Shown here piece after piece: positions 8,242-16,880 of a DNA stretch of 64,000 nt (its first letter is position 1; the number at the start of each line of letters is the position of its first letter). A model generated the notes under the pieces. The model saw nothing but the letters and a program-made list of their open reading frames with translations, made no database searches and was not told the origin of the DNA. Both the position numbers and the translations under genes were made by a program. The DNA is from Desulfovibrio sp. JC022 (GTDB lineage: Bacteria > Desulfobacterota > Desulfovibrionia > Desulfovibrionales > Desulfovibrionaceae), in the NCBI RefSeq assembly GCF_010470665.1, contig NZ_VOPZ01000007.1, positions 109,106 through 173,105 of the forward strand. The letters are read 5' to 3'.

Positions 8242-9003
8242 ATGAAACACCTGAAAACAATTTTCAGTGAATTTACCAGTCCTTATCTGCAAAATGCCAA
8301 TGACAGGGAACGACCGGACATTCAGTTGAAAATTGATCACTCATTTGATGTTTTCAAAAACAGCCAAAACATCTGCCGCACACTTTCGCTGCCTGAAAGA
8401 TTGGCAGGGACAGCCCAAATAGCTGCCCTTTTTCACGATACCGGCAGATTTCCACAGTATCGTGAATACGGAACATTCAAAGACTCAGAATCCTGTAATC
8501 ACGGAGTGCTGGGAGCCAGAACTATTTTAAAGCACAAGCTTCTGGACAAACTGCCCCGGAAACAACGCAATACGATCCTCGGCGCAATAGCCCTGCACAA
8601 CCGTAACAAACTGCCCGGTTTCATATCCGAAGAACTTAGGATTTGTACTGAAATTGTCCGGGACTCGGACAAGATAGATATCATCAAGGTGCTGATCCCC
8701 CATATGACCGGCGTCCAATCCGGCAACGAAGTTCCGCTTATGGGACTGACTGAGAAACCCGGTGAAGTGACTGATGCGGTTCTTCAGGCTGTTAAGGAAG
8801 GCAAGCAGGGAGCTTATCACAAAATGCGCTGCCTTAATGATTTCCGCCTGCTTCTGCTCAGCTGGGCCTATGACCTTAATTTTGAATGGTCGCGCAAAGA
8901 AATGATCAAACGCGGATACGTAGAAACCCTCATGACCCAGCTTCCTGACACAGATCAAATACATCAGTTGCGTAGTCCGATAATGGAACAGCTTAACTCT
9001 TGA
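8242..9003 (+). CDS. HD-domain phosphohydrolase
   Basis: 253 residues with an intact HD signature: His33 (IDHSFDV), FHDTGRF (HD dyad near residues 65-66), and downstream His and Asp ligands (LHNRNK, VRDSDKIDI). HD proteins of this kind hydrolyse phosphoesters, often nucleotides, in the cytoplasm; the substrate here is not identifiable. There is no clear Shine-Dalgarno, and the ATG lies 4 bases after the previous stop, so translation is probably coupled to the SHOCT-like gene. Confidence 0.85.
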   Translation: MKHLKTIFSEFTSPYLQNANDRERPDIQLKIDHSFDVFKNSQNICRTLSLPERLAGTAQIAALFHDTGRFPQYREYGTFKDSESCNHGVLGARTILKHKLLDKLPRKQRNTILGAIALHNRNKLPGFISEELRICTEIVRDSDKIDIIKVLIPHMTGVQSGNEVPLMGLTEKPGEVTDAVLQAVKEGKQGAYHKMRCLNDFRLLLLSWAYDLNFEWSRKEMIKRGYVETLMTQLPDTDQIHQLRSPIMEQLNS

Positions 9004-9113
9004 TCGATTTTATGGAATAATGGATTCCAAGCTCTCTTGTCATTTTTAATTTTAAACTTACCTTTTTAAAAGATATTTCAAAAACACAACTACTTACCAC
9101 GGACAGATAGAAT

Positions 9114-10025
9114 ATGACCGAAACCAACTACGATATTATCATTCTGGGAGCAGGTCCTGCGGGTTTGCAGGCCGCTATTCATTCCGCAAGAAAAGGACTT
9201 AAAGTTCTCATCCTTGGTAAAAACGACAAGAGCAGCCTCTGGTGGGCACACATTGAAAACTTCTGCTGCACACTAGAAATTTCCGGTGAGCAGATCCTGA
9301 GAACCGGACAGCAACAGGCTGAAAGCTTCGGGGCGGTTTTCTTCAACGAAGATGTTCTAAAGATCAAAACCCCTGACCTCATGGACCTCAGCGGGGGCGG
9401 TTTTACCGTAACTTCCGAGACAAAGGAATTCAAAACCAAGGCAATCATCATCTGCACCGGAACAACCCGCAACAAACTGGGCGTACCCGGCGAAAAAGAT
9501 CTTTTCGGTAAAGGTGTAAGCTATTGCGTGGAATGCGACGGAAACTTCTTCAGAGGCGAGGAAGTGGCTATCGTAGGTGGCGAAAGTGCCGCTGCGGGCG
9601 GAGCTCTCCATCTTTCTCATCTAGCATCCAAGGTTCATCTTGTTTCAAATGAATTCAACTTCGCCCCGGAACTGATGGAAAAGCTCAAAGCCGCAGACAT
9701 CATCATCCACGAAGGAGTTGAAGTCGACGAGATAACCGGGGGAAGCGGTGTTGACGGTCTTGTGTTCAAGGATGGAAACAAGCTGGACGTAACAGGTGTT
9801 TTCATTGAACTGGGAGCCAAGGGAGTTATGTCCCTTGCAGCTGAACTGGGCATCCAATTGGATGAATCAATGAAATTTATTGAAACAGACAAGCAGCAAC
9901 GTACCAATGTTCCCGGCATATTCGCAGCCGGAGATATATGCGGGCCGCCGCTCCAAATGGCGAAAGCCGTCGGTGAAGGATGTGTGGCCGGCTTAAGCGC
10001 AGCTAAATATGTCCGCAAAGCTTAA
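9114..10025 (+). CDS. Thioredoxin-reductase-like FAD/NAD(P) oxidoreductase
   Basis: 303 residues with FAD site IILGAGPAGLQAA (about 10-22), a redox CxxC pair in SYCVECDG (about 140-147), a second dinucleotide site VAIVGGESAAAGG, and the C-terminal FAD motif GIFAAGDICGPPLQM. Length and order match low-molecular-weight thioredoxin reductases, which pass electrons from NADPH through FAD to thioredoxin. The active-site spacer is Val-Glu rather than the usual Ala-Thr, the NADP-binding arginine pattern is not evident, and there is no thioredoxin gene next to it, so the partner may differ. Confidence 0.85.
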   Translation: MTETNYDIIILGAGPAGLQAAIHSARKGLKVLILGKNDKSSLWWAHIENFCCTLEISGEQILRTGQQQAESFGAVFFNEDVLKIKTPDLMDLSGGGFTVTSETKEFKTKAIIICTGTTRNKLGVPGEKDLFGKGVSYCVECDGNFFRGEEVAIVGGESAAAGGALHLSHLASKVHLVSNEFNFAPELMEKLKAADIIIHEGVEVDEITGGSGVDGLVFKDGNKLDVTGVFIELGAKGVMSLAAELGIQLDESMKFIETDKQQRTNVPGIFAAGDICGPPLQMAKAVGEGCVAGLSAAKYVRKA

Positions 10026-10032
10026 TTCAAAT

Positions 10033-10107
10033 TTGATGCGCTACGCGCGTTTAATAAATGGATTTCGCCTCCGGCGGCCAAAGGAGCTAAGCCCCTTTGG
10101 AATCCCT
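10033..10107 (+). repeat. Intergenic palindromic repeat, copy 1
   Basis: This ~75-base element contains GATGCGCTACGCGCG, then CGCCTCCGGCGGCC, then AAAGGAGCTAAGCCCCTTT, which can pair with itself, and ends GGAATCCC. Related blocks recur at 39895-39954, and its CCTCCGGCGGC core at 60472-60484 and 57200-57211. It lies between a stop codon and a terminator. Confidence 0.7.
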
Positions 10108-10114
10108 AACAATA

Positions 10115-10151
10115 AAAAAAACGAGCCACCCTTAAGGATGGCTCGTTTTTT
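10115..10151. terminator. Bidirectional terminator
   Basis: Stem ACGAGCCA (10121-10128) with TGGCTCGT (10139-10146), flanked by A-runs on the left and T-runs on the right, so it can end the oxidoreductase transcript (plus) and the lipoprotein transcript (minus). Confidence 0.88.
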
Positions 10152-10829
10152 TTAACGCTCAGAATAAATATAATTTGGAAAGAGTACGGCGGTCCCGCTA
10201 AATTTTCCCGAAACATCTTCCGGTAACACCCCGATGGTTACGACTATGTTATAGCCGGAAATCTGCAACCCTTTACGGACTTCCTCACAATAATTCGAAC
10301 CTTCCGGATAATTAGGCGGCATCATGAAAATCTTCTGCCACCCGAAAAATCCGGATTTTGATAGATTTTCCATAACTGGCACCCTGAATCCTTCCGGTCT
10401 ATAGGAAACAAAAAAGACCGGAACATTGCGCTCGTGAAAAAAATTAAAAAGAGCATGGGAAGGAACAACCGGAGGAAGAGCACTCAAAATCACATGGGAT
10501 TCCAGATCGCCTCTCGCAGCAGAATTATCCGAAAACCCCTGTTTCTTACGCGCCTTGTAGGTTGAGAGCAGAACATCTTCCACCACAACCACCACAGCCG
10601 GATACTTCACTCGATCCTGCAAACTTTTTATTACAGCATCCTTTACCTGCGCAATTTTGCGGACAACGTCTTTATCGTACTTACCGCTTTCATGATAGGC
10701 AATGACCCGTTCCCGGACTTCGGGCAGGGAAACCATTTCAGCAGGTACTTTCGCCTTACGTGCTTTGGAAGCAACACAACCGCTGACGCAAAATAAAGCC
10801 AGTAAAATACAAATCAACCTTAACTTCAA
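10152..10829 (-). CDS. Lipoprotein with degenerate HAD class IIIB acid-phosphatase fold
   Basis: 225 residues from a TTG start preceded by GGAGGG. A lipoprotein signal ends at VSGC (Cys18), placing it in the periplasm on a membrane. The body follows the HAD IIIB acid phosphatase order: motif I region VVVEDVLLST (81-90), ALPPVVPSHALFNFF, motif II FFVSYRPE (139-146), SGFFGWQKIFMMPPN, and motif IV region TIGVLPEDVSG (198-208) before LFPNYIY. The motif I nucleophile (usually DIDET) aligns with Val, and the motif IV Asp of IGDQWSD is Val201. The protein is therefore probably not a phosphatase; a binding or structural role is inferred. Confidence 0.7.
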   Translation of the reverse strand: MKLRLICILLALFCVSGCVASKARKAKVPAEMVSLPEVRERVIAYHESGKYDKDVVRKIAQVKDAVIKSLQDRVKYPAVVVVVEDVLLSTYKARKKQGFSDNSAARGDLESHVILSALPPVVPSHALFNFFHERNVPVFFVSYRPEGFRVPVMENLSKSGFFGWQKIFMMPPNYPEGSNYCEEVRKGLQISGYNIVVTIGVLPEDVSGKFSGTAVLFPNYIYSER

Positions 10830-10911
10830 ACTAATTTCCCTCCACCAAAAATATCAAAGTATATGGAAATTAGCACAACAAACTTGTATCCGACAAGTGC
10901 ACCCTGCTGAA

Positions 10912-12039
10912 CTATTTGTTTTTGCTGATAAAAACAAATGCCCCGGCCAGTGCGGTAAAAGGGGCAACAGTTACCAACCCGAAACTACCCACCAGCGTCT
11001 TTAAAATTTCAGCTGAAACATAGACGAAATTAAAAGTATTCATAAGTGGGACACCCTGCGCCATAAAAGCCATGAGCAAAGTTATAAATCCTCCGGAATA
11101 AGCCAGCAGCAAAGTAGTGGTCATGGTCCCCACAACCGCCCTGCCGACCCGGACCCCGGAAGCAAGGGCCTGCATGTGAGTAATTTCAGGATTTGCACGC
11201 ACAACCTCATCCATACTGGCGGCAACATCCATGGCAAGATCCATGACCGCCCCGGAACAGGCCAGAAATACGGCTGCGATATAAATACGAGTCAGATCAA
11301 GATGCCCGAATCCAGAATAAAGAAGGGTTTCCGCAAACGGCATTACCGCCCCATGCAGATGCAGTTCCCCGGTAAAATATACCGCCAGCATACAACTGGT
11401 AAAAACACCAAGAAATGATCCAAGAAAGGCAACCACTCCCTTGCGGTTCAATCCGGCAACCATAAAAATGATAACCGCACAAAGCCCTGCCACAACCCCC
11501 AAAGTAATCCAGACCGGGTCCTTACCCTCAAGAAGGGCCGGGACAAGCAATTTCCATAAAACCAACGCGGTAAACATAAAAGAAAATAGAGCCTTGGCCC
11601 CGGTCCAGCCCCCGAAGACCAAAAGCAGAAAAGAAAACAGCAACAGCATGGTTAATTCAAGATCAATGCGGTAATGATCCTGCGGCACAGCAAACATCGG
11701 CTTGCCTTGCGCATCATAAGTAATCACCGCAAGGGCCTCATCTCCTGCGCTGAAGAGCTTGTCTTTATCCATCTGACCTAGAAGTTCGTTGGTACCTTTA
11801 AAAATCCGGCCTTTGAACTTACCATCCAGCACCCTCATGGTTACGGCCTGCGGGCCTGTTTTTACTATTCCGAACTGGTCGATATCCGAATTATCGACCG
11901 AAAGAACCACCGCCTTGCAGCGTTCAGCATTTTCTGCAACACGCTGATCGAATTCAGTAGGGATGAAATAAAGAATGGCAGTCAGCACAGCGAAAACTGC
12001 AACTAATATGAATTCTCTGTTTTTTAATAATGCGGGCAT
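10912..12039 (-). CDS. YibE/F family membrane protein
   Basis: 375 residues. One N-terminal membrane helix (about 9-27), a ~100-residue soluble beta-rich domain outside the membrane (about 35-130), then seven or so hydrophobic helices to the C-terminus. The segment with CSGAVMDLAMDVAASMDEV and the TTTLLLAYSGG helix are typical of the YibE/F family. The family's function is not established, though it is often proposed to be a permease. It follows the alkaline phosphatase gene on the same strand with an 89-base gap that holds a weak hairpin. Confidence 0.88.
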   Translation of the reverse strand: MPALLKNREFILVAVFAVLTAILYFIPTEFDQRVAENAERCKAVVLSVDNSDIDQFGIVKTGPQAVTMRVLDGKFKGRIFKGTNELLGQMDKDKLFSAGDEALAVITYDAQGKPMFAVPQDHYRIDLELTMLLLFSFLLLVFGGWTGAKALFSFMFTALVLWKLLVPALLEGKDPVWITLGVVAGLCAVIIFMVAGLNRKGVVAFLGSFLGVFTSCMLAVYFTGELHLHGAVMPFAETLLYSGFGHLDLTRIYIAAVFLACSGAVMDLAMDVAASMDEVVRANPEITHMQALASGVRVGRAVVGTMTTTLLLAYSGGFITLLMAFMAQGVPLMNTFNFVYVSAEILKTLVGSFGLVTVAPFTALAGAFVFISKNK

Positions 12040-12074
12040 ATTCTCAAGGGGTTGAAGTTTATCAGATAGACTAA

Positions 12075-12102
12075 AGGCGGAGTGCCGTTCGACACCCCGC
12101 CC
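12075..12102 (-). terminator. Weak hairpin between phoA and the yibE/F-like gene
   Basis: GGCGGAGTG with CACCCCGCC can pair with one A-C mismatch. On the minus strand only a short T stretch follows, so it may be a partial terminator or simply an mRNA stem after the phoA stop. Confidence 0.4.
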
Positions 12103-12128
12103 TAAACAGTTAAAGTACTATGAATATA

Positions 12129-13643
12129 CTATTTGGCAGCAAACTCAGCGTTATGAATGTCTGCGTGAATCTTGGGAGTCATGCCCATGATAGCCATAAT
12201 TTTGAAAGCGATATCAACGTTATCGTAGTAACCATTGAAGGAAGAAGACCCAACGCCCATGGCAGATGTTGCAACGGGAACCCCGGTGTGCTTGTAAGAA
12301 GTCCAACCCAGACCGGCATTGTTGTTCAGCACGTGGGTGATGGTTACAGTCAGCGGATCATAGCCGCCGTAAAGATTGTAAAGTTCGGGACTCTTAAACT
12401 TTTTCTCACCCTTCATGGTACGCGCGTAAGCGTCCTTGAGCATGGCAAGCTGGTAATCTTTTACAACAAGGGGATTCTTTTTGGCATCACCTTCGAACTC
12501 AAGGCCGAAGAAGTGAGTGATGGTGGGCTGAAAATCTTCAAAACTTGCTTTACCTTTATGTTCGTCCCTCCAAAGCTTAACAACTTCATCTGAGAACTGC
12601 TGGAAAGAGATAGTCTGGGAATTAAGCGCATCGTAGTAGGAGCCGTACTTGGTGCCTGCGAAACCGAGGGTCAAGCCACCGCACTCATGGTCACCGGTTA
12701 CAACGATGAGAGTTTCCTTGGGATGCTTTTTGGCGAACTCAACAGCTTCTTTGATGGAGTTATCAAAAGCAATGGTGTTCTTAATGAAAGCGGTTGCATC
12801 GTTAGCATGACAGGCCCAGTCAATTTTACCACCTTCAACCATCAGAAAAAAGCCTTTGGAGTTATCGAGCATTTCGATTGCCTTGGAAGTAAACTCAGGC
12901 AGAGTGATATCCTGGGGACGCATATCCATGGCGTAAGGCAGGGCTTTGGAATCCTGCAACCATGAATTCCATGAAATGACCTTACCGTCAGCGGGCTTAA
13001 GGTCCATGAATTCTTCTTTGTCAGTAACAACTTTGTAGCCTGCTTTCTTGATCAGATCGAGAGCGTTACCTTTGAAGTTTTTGGAATTCTTCTTTTTGTT
13101 GGTAATGTCTTTCAGGCCGCCACCGCCGAAGAAATCAAAGTTACTTTCAGAGAGGGCAACGTCGATATCATAATACTGGCCGCGAGTGGGAACGTGTGCG
13201 TAGAAAGCAGCGGGAGTTGCGTGATCGATGGATACGCTGGAAACAATACCTACTTTCTTGCCGTCTACTTTAGCCATTTCAGCAATGGACTTAACGTGCT
13301 TCTGGCCGGGAGTCATGCCGAGCATACCAATATTGGTTTTCTGGCCGCTGGCAAGAGAAGTTGCGGAAGCTGCGGAACCGGTAATGAACCTATCGGCAGC
13401 GTAAGTAGTGGTCATTCCCTGTGCGGGGAAGGTGTTCATGAGTAACTGTTCACCGGTAAATGCCTCGGTAGCACCTTTCTGAGGCAGTCCCATACCGTCA
13501 CCGATGAATAGGAAAACATACTTGGCAGGCTTGCCCTTGTATACGCGGACCTTTTTAGCCTTAGCGTAAGCAGGTGCTGCGACCATAAACATGGCACAGA
13601 CCATAAGGGTCATCAATACTCTGAGTTTGTTGGAAAATCTCAT
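12129..13643 (-). CDS. phoA: Alkaline phosphatase, exported
   Basis: 504 residues from the ATG at 13643, preceded by AGGAG; an upstream extension to 13700 would spoil the signal peptide. The signal peptide ends at PAYA (about residue 28). Alkaline phosphatase residues are visible: metal site FLFIGDGMG, nucleophile Ser in TGSAASATS, DHATPAAFYAHV (His-Ala-Thr, as in cold-adapted and animal enzymes rather than Asp-Ala-Thr), EGGKIDWACHAND, and GDHECGG. It hydrolyses phosphate monoesters in the periplasm using zinc and magnesium. The residue before the nucleophile Ser is Gly rather than the common Asp. Induction by phosphate limitation is likely, but I do not see a convincing PhoB box. Confidence 0.92.
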   Translation of the reverse strand: MRFSNKLRVLMTLMVCAMFMVAAPAYAKAKKVRVYKGKPAKYVFLFIGDGMGLPQKGATEAFTGEQLLMNTFPAQGMTTTYAADRFITGSAASATSLASGQKTNIGMLGMTPGQKHVKSIAEMAKVDGKKVGIVSSVSIDHATPAAFYAHVPTRGQYYDIDVALSESNFDFFGGGGLKDITNKKKNSKNFKGNALDLIKKAGYKVVTDKEEFMDLKPADGKVISWNSWLQDSKALPYAMDMRPQDITLPEFTSKAIEMLDNSKGFFLMVEGGKIDWACHANDATAFIKNTIAFDNSIKEAVEFAKKHPKETLIVVTGDHECGGLTLGFAGTKYGSYYDALNSQTISFQQFSDEVVKLWRDEHKGKASFEDFQPTITHFFGLEFEGDAKKNPLVVKDYQLAMLKDAYARTMKGEKKFKSPELYNLYGGYDPLTVTITHVLNNNAGLGWTSYKHTGVPVATSAMGVGSSSFNGYYDNVDIAFKIMAIMGMTPKIHADIHNAEFAAK

Positions 13644-13979
13644 CACTTTCTCCTGATAAATTATTATTTTCAAAAAACAGGAACCTAATTCCCATTTCAC
13701 TGGGGATTCTTATCAGGACAATGTGTCCATCACGTCACAGGAGAAAGGATTTTATGAAAACCACGGCAATAAGTAATCTTCAATTAAATATTTCACTAAA
13801 ATATTTTTTTTATTATCATGGATGACTGAAAGCTGTTTTTCATTGATACACATACTCTCACACTAACAAATTGAACTATGATACATTTTGCACATACATA
13901 CATTTAGGCTGGACAATTCCACCCTTGTTGAGTATACAATAGACAGTTAATATTGTTTAACAAAATAAGGACTGAATCG
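13644..13979. promoter_or_regulatory. Divergent control region between phoA and the rnf operon
   Basis: A 336-base AT-rich gap. For rnf, TTGTTG (13925-13930), a 17-base spacer and TAATAT (13948-13953) form a plausible sigma-70 promoter ending about 26 bases ahead of the GTG start. A short frame (13754-13825, 23 codons, with AGGAG upstream) exists but has no support. GGACAATGTGTCC near 13716 is a small inverted repeat. Confidence 0.4.
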
Positions 13980-14726
13980 GTGCATAAAAAATTTCTCCCC
14001 GTCTCATTAGTACTTGCAGTTCTCTTCGGACTGGCTGTTGCCGGATATATTACCCCTGAAAAAAAAGAAAAAATTCCAGTCCGCATTTTATTCAAAAACA
14101 GCGGCGGTAAAGTAATTTTCACCCACATACGTCATCACCGGGATTATGAAATCCCTTGTGACAGCTGCCATCATGAGCGGGAAACCAGTGATCAGGAACC
14201 ATTACCCTGCGGTTCCTGCCACCCGGAAGCATTCGATAAGGACTATGTACGCGAACATATCCGCTCATTTCCTGACACAAGCTATTGTGCAAAATGCCAT
14301 CATGCTGAACTGGGCAAACTCAATTTCGACCATGCCGCGCACGAAGAGTATGCTGATGAAGATTGCCAGTCCTGCCACCACGACAACGATATTGAAAAAG
14401 AACCGCAGAAATGCGGAAACTGCCACACCAATGCCGGAACGGCGGAAATCCCCAGTGTAAGGGATGCCGCGCATGACCGCTGCATTGATTGCCATGACGA
14501 CATGTTCGAGGCAGGCCTCAAAGGCTGCACCCCGTGCCATAAGATGCAGAATATGAAAGATTATTCAGGCGACGTCACCAGTTGCAGCCAGTGCCATCAG
14601 GAAAATGATAAGGATCTTGTGCTCAACCGGACCAATGCTTTCCACGATCAGTGCATGGACTGCCACAAAAAAATGAAACGCGGCCCATACAAAGACAGTG
14701 ACTGCGCGAAATGCCATTTAAAATAA
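13980..14726 (+). CDS. Rnf-associated decahaem cytochrome c
   Basis: 248 residues starting at GTG 13980, chosen because AAGGA lies eight bases upstream and the product then begins with a clean membrane anchor (about 5-25); a TTG at 13953 is possible but lacks a ribosome site. Ten CxxCH haem-binding motifs are present (for example CDSCH, CGSCH, CAKCH, CQSCH, CGNCH, CIDCH, CTPCH), interspersed with extra His residues for bis-His ligation as in cytochrome c3-type proteins. It should sit on the periplasmic face of the membrane. It is the first gene of the rnf operon, 16 bases ahead of rnfC, so it likely exchanges electrons between Rnf and the periplasmic cytochrome pool. Confidence 0.92.
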   Translation: MHKKFLPVSLVLAVLFGLAVAGYITPEKKEKIPVRILFKNSGGKVIFTHIRHHRDYEIPCDSCHHERETSDQEPLPCGSCHPEAFDKDYVREHIRSFPDTSYCAKCHHAELGKLNFDHAAHEEYADEDCQSCHHDNDIEKEPQKCGNCHTNAGTAEIPSVRDAAHDRCIDCHDDMFEAGLKGCTPCHKMQNMKDYSGDVTSCSQCHQENDKDLVLNRTNAFHDQCMDCHKKMKRGPYKDSDCAKCHLK

Positions 14727-14742
14727 AGCGGGAAAACTGATT

Positions 14743-15903
14743 ATGAATCCTCTTTTTTCACTGACTCCTTCTGAACGCGGCCCCATAGTCAATACCTGGG
14801 AGCAGGAACTTGGCGGCCCACTGGTGATCTCCCTTGAAATAACCGGGCTGACTCCCCTTGTGCAACAAAATGAACAAGTAGCAAAAGCCCAGCCTGTTGC
14901 AAACGATCCGGCCGGCAGAATGCCTACCGTCCACAGTTCCATCTCCGGAACTGTTACCGATATTAAAAAAGATTTCATCACCATCAGAGAAGAAGGGACC
15001 CGCGTGGCCCTGCCTTCAGATTTTTCAAGCACAAATCCCCGGACCATGCTCAATGCATTGCGCGAAAACGGAATAAATATCCGTGGGCTCAAACAAGGTT
15101 GTACCCTGATAATCAACGGCATGCCCCATGAAGCGGGAATGGATGGACATCGTTTCCTGATTGAGGAATTTAATGATGTCATGACGACCGGACTTCATTA
15201 TCTGAAAAAAGCCCTCTCCCCTAAAGCATGTACACTGGCCTGTCCGACCGGAATGGACTGGACAATTCCCGGCTGTACGGGGCACGAAATAATTCCGGTT
15301 TTTCCCAACAGTCTACCGGAACTGGTCACTAAAGCGATCACCGGAAAAGAATTTCCCCCGGAAGTATGTGTCATGGACGTGGCAACGCTATACCGCATCG
15401 GCAGGACCATCCACGGACGCCAGCCAGCCACCCTTGTAATTGTAAAGGTAGGCAATACCCCCTTTCTGACTCCGGTAGGCACCCCGGTGGGCGTGCTGGT
15501 AAAATTAGCGGGGTTCCGTCTCAACAAACATGACCGGGTAATTCTGGGCGGACCTTTAACCGGAGAAGCGGTCTACAGCCTGAAACACGGAGTACGCCCG
15601 GACACGCAGGCCATTACTGTACTCAAAGCTGACAAGGACCCCACAGTAAAGGACAATCCTTGTGTGGGATGCGGTGAATGCGTAATGCACTGCCCGGCCC
15701 GGCTGGAGCCGAACATGATCTCCCGGCATGCGGAATTCGGGCTATATGAGAATACTCAGGCATACAACATCGCCTCCTGTATTGAGTGCGGACTCTGCGG
15801 GTATTGGTGCAGGGCGCAAAGACCGCTTCTGCAATACATCCGTCTGGCTAAAAAGGAACTGGCCGCCAAGCCGATACTTGAAGATTTAAGGGAGCAGCAA
15901 TGA
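14743..15903 (+). CDS. rnfC: Rnf complex subunit C, lacking the NADH/FMN motif
   Basis: 386 residues, shorter than usual RnfC. The N-terminal barrel-sandwich region (HSSISGTVTDI near 66-76), the Nqo1-like middle and two [4Fe-4S] motifs (CVGCGECVMHCP near 305-316 and CIECGLCGYWC near 346-356) identify it. In typical RnfC the middle carries RYPAGGEKQLI, needed for FMN and NADH binding; here the aligned stretch, just before KAITGKEFPPE, reads VFPNSLPELVT. The N-terminal GGxHPxxxK motif is also absent. It is thus probably an electron-transfer scaffold without its own NADH site. It overlaps rnfD by four bases (ATGA). Confidence 0.9.
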   Translation: MNPLFSLTPSERGPIVNTWEQELGGPLVISLEITGLTPLVQQNEQVAKAQPVANDPAGRMPTVHSSISGTVTDIKKDFITIREEGTRVALPSDFSSTNPRTMLNALRENGINIRGLKQGCTLIINGMPHEAGMDGHRFLIEEFNDVMTTGLHYLKKALSPKACTLACPTGMDWTIPGCTGHEIIPVFPNSLPELVTKAITGKEFPPEVCVMDVATLYRIGRTIHGRQPATLVIVKVGNTPFLTPVGTPVGVLVKLAGFRLNKHDRVILGGPLTGEAVYSLKHGVRPDTQAITVLKADKDPTVKDNPCVGCGECVMHCPARLEPNMISRHAEFGLYENTQAYNIASCIECGLCGYWCRAQRPLLQYIRLAKKELAAKPILEDLREQQ

Positions 15904-16880
15904 AGCCATTAAACGGGTCCCCCATACTTACCGTCTCCATCCCTCCCCATGCCCATTGCGGAAGGACTTTCAAGCAGGACGCGCTGGAGACTATAATCGC
16001 TCTGCTTCCGGCAGTCTTCTTTGCCGTATGGCATTATAATATGCTGGCGGTAAGGGTACTGGCTCTGTCCTGTTTTACAGCGGTAGTAACTGAAACTATC
16101 TGCTTATATTTCATGAAACGCGAGATTGAAGCCGACAACTATACCGCCCTGCTTTATGGACTGCTGTTCGGTTTTCTTCTTCCCCCGGCAGCTCCATGGT
16201 GGCTGGTGGCAGCGGGCAGTTCCATTTCAATTTTCATGGGCCGCATGATTTTCGGTGGCCTTGGCAGCAACCCGCTTTGCGTACCGCTTGTCGGCTGGGC
16301 AGTACTGGCTGTGTCATGGCCGGACCTTATGGACTTCGACATGACCATGCTCGCTTCAGAACTGACTTATCCCTTGAGTCAATTGAAAAATTTCGGCCCG
16401 GAAATGCTTGACGAATATTCACTGAAATCCCTGTTGCTGGGTTTTCAGCTGGGCGGAACCGGGGCAGCTCAGGCCGGAGCAGTCATACTGGGCGGAATCT
16501 ACCTGCTGGCCCGCAGAATCATCAGGCCCGATATTCCGCTGGCCTTCATTGCCGGAGTGGCTGCGACCGCTGCAATTTACTATTTAGTTGATCCTCTGGA
16601 ATACGGCTCCCCTGAATATCACCTACTCTGTGGGTCAACTATATTCGGAGCATTCTTTCTGGCAACGGACGGTCCTTCTTCACCTGCGGGTCACATTCCC
16701 ATGCTCACCTACGGATTTATCGCTGGGGCACTGGTTGTCATCATCCGGGTCTACGGAATTTACCCGGACGGTGTTCCATTCGCCATACTGCTTGCCAATC
16801 TGATGACCCCGCTGGTCGATAAAATAAAGCCCGCACCTTTCGGGGGCATAACCAACATTCACCTGCGGAGGCGGTCATGA
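15900..16880 (+). CDS. rnfD: Rnf complex subunit D
   Basis: 326 residues with about nine or ten membrane helices. The conserved FFLATDGPSSPAG segment and the upstream LCGSTIFGAF, whose Thr is the expected covalent FMN attachment site, are present (usual form SGAT). RnfD carries electrons through the membrane and takes part in sodium or proton translocation. It overlaps rnfC and rnfG by ATGA, indicating tight translational coupling. The flavin transferase ApbE needed to attach FMN is not encoded in this window. Confidence 0.95.
   Translation: MKPLNGSPILTVSIPPHAHCGRTFKQDALETIIALLPAVFFAVWHYNMLAVRVLALSCFTAVVTETICLYFMKREIEADNYTALLYGLLFGFLLPPAAPWWLVAAGSSISIFMGRMIFGGLGSNPLCVPLVGWAVLAVSWPDLMDFDMTMLASELTYPLSQLKNFGPEMLDEYSLKSLLLGFQLGGTGAAQAGAVILGGIYLLARRIIRPDIPLAFIAGVAATAAIYYLVDPLEYGSPEYHLLCGSTIFGAFFLATDGPSSPAGHIPMLTYGFIAGALVVIIRVYGIYPDGVPFAILLANLMTPLVDKIKPAPFGGITNIHLRRRS

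Noticed and set aside
10033-10107. CRISPR-like repeat
   Set aside because: Single composite unit without regularly spaced spacers; it is a dispersed intergenic repeat.
13700-13870. A PhoB box upstream of phoA
   Set aside because: CAGCTTTCAGTCATCC on the minus strand only loosely resembles two CTGTCAT repeats; not enough to call.
13953-13979. TTG start for the decahaem cytochrome
   Set aside because: The GTG at 13980 has AAGGA at proper distance and yields a standard membrane anchor.
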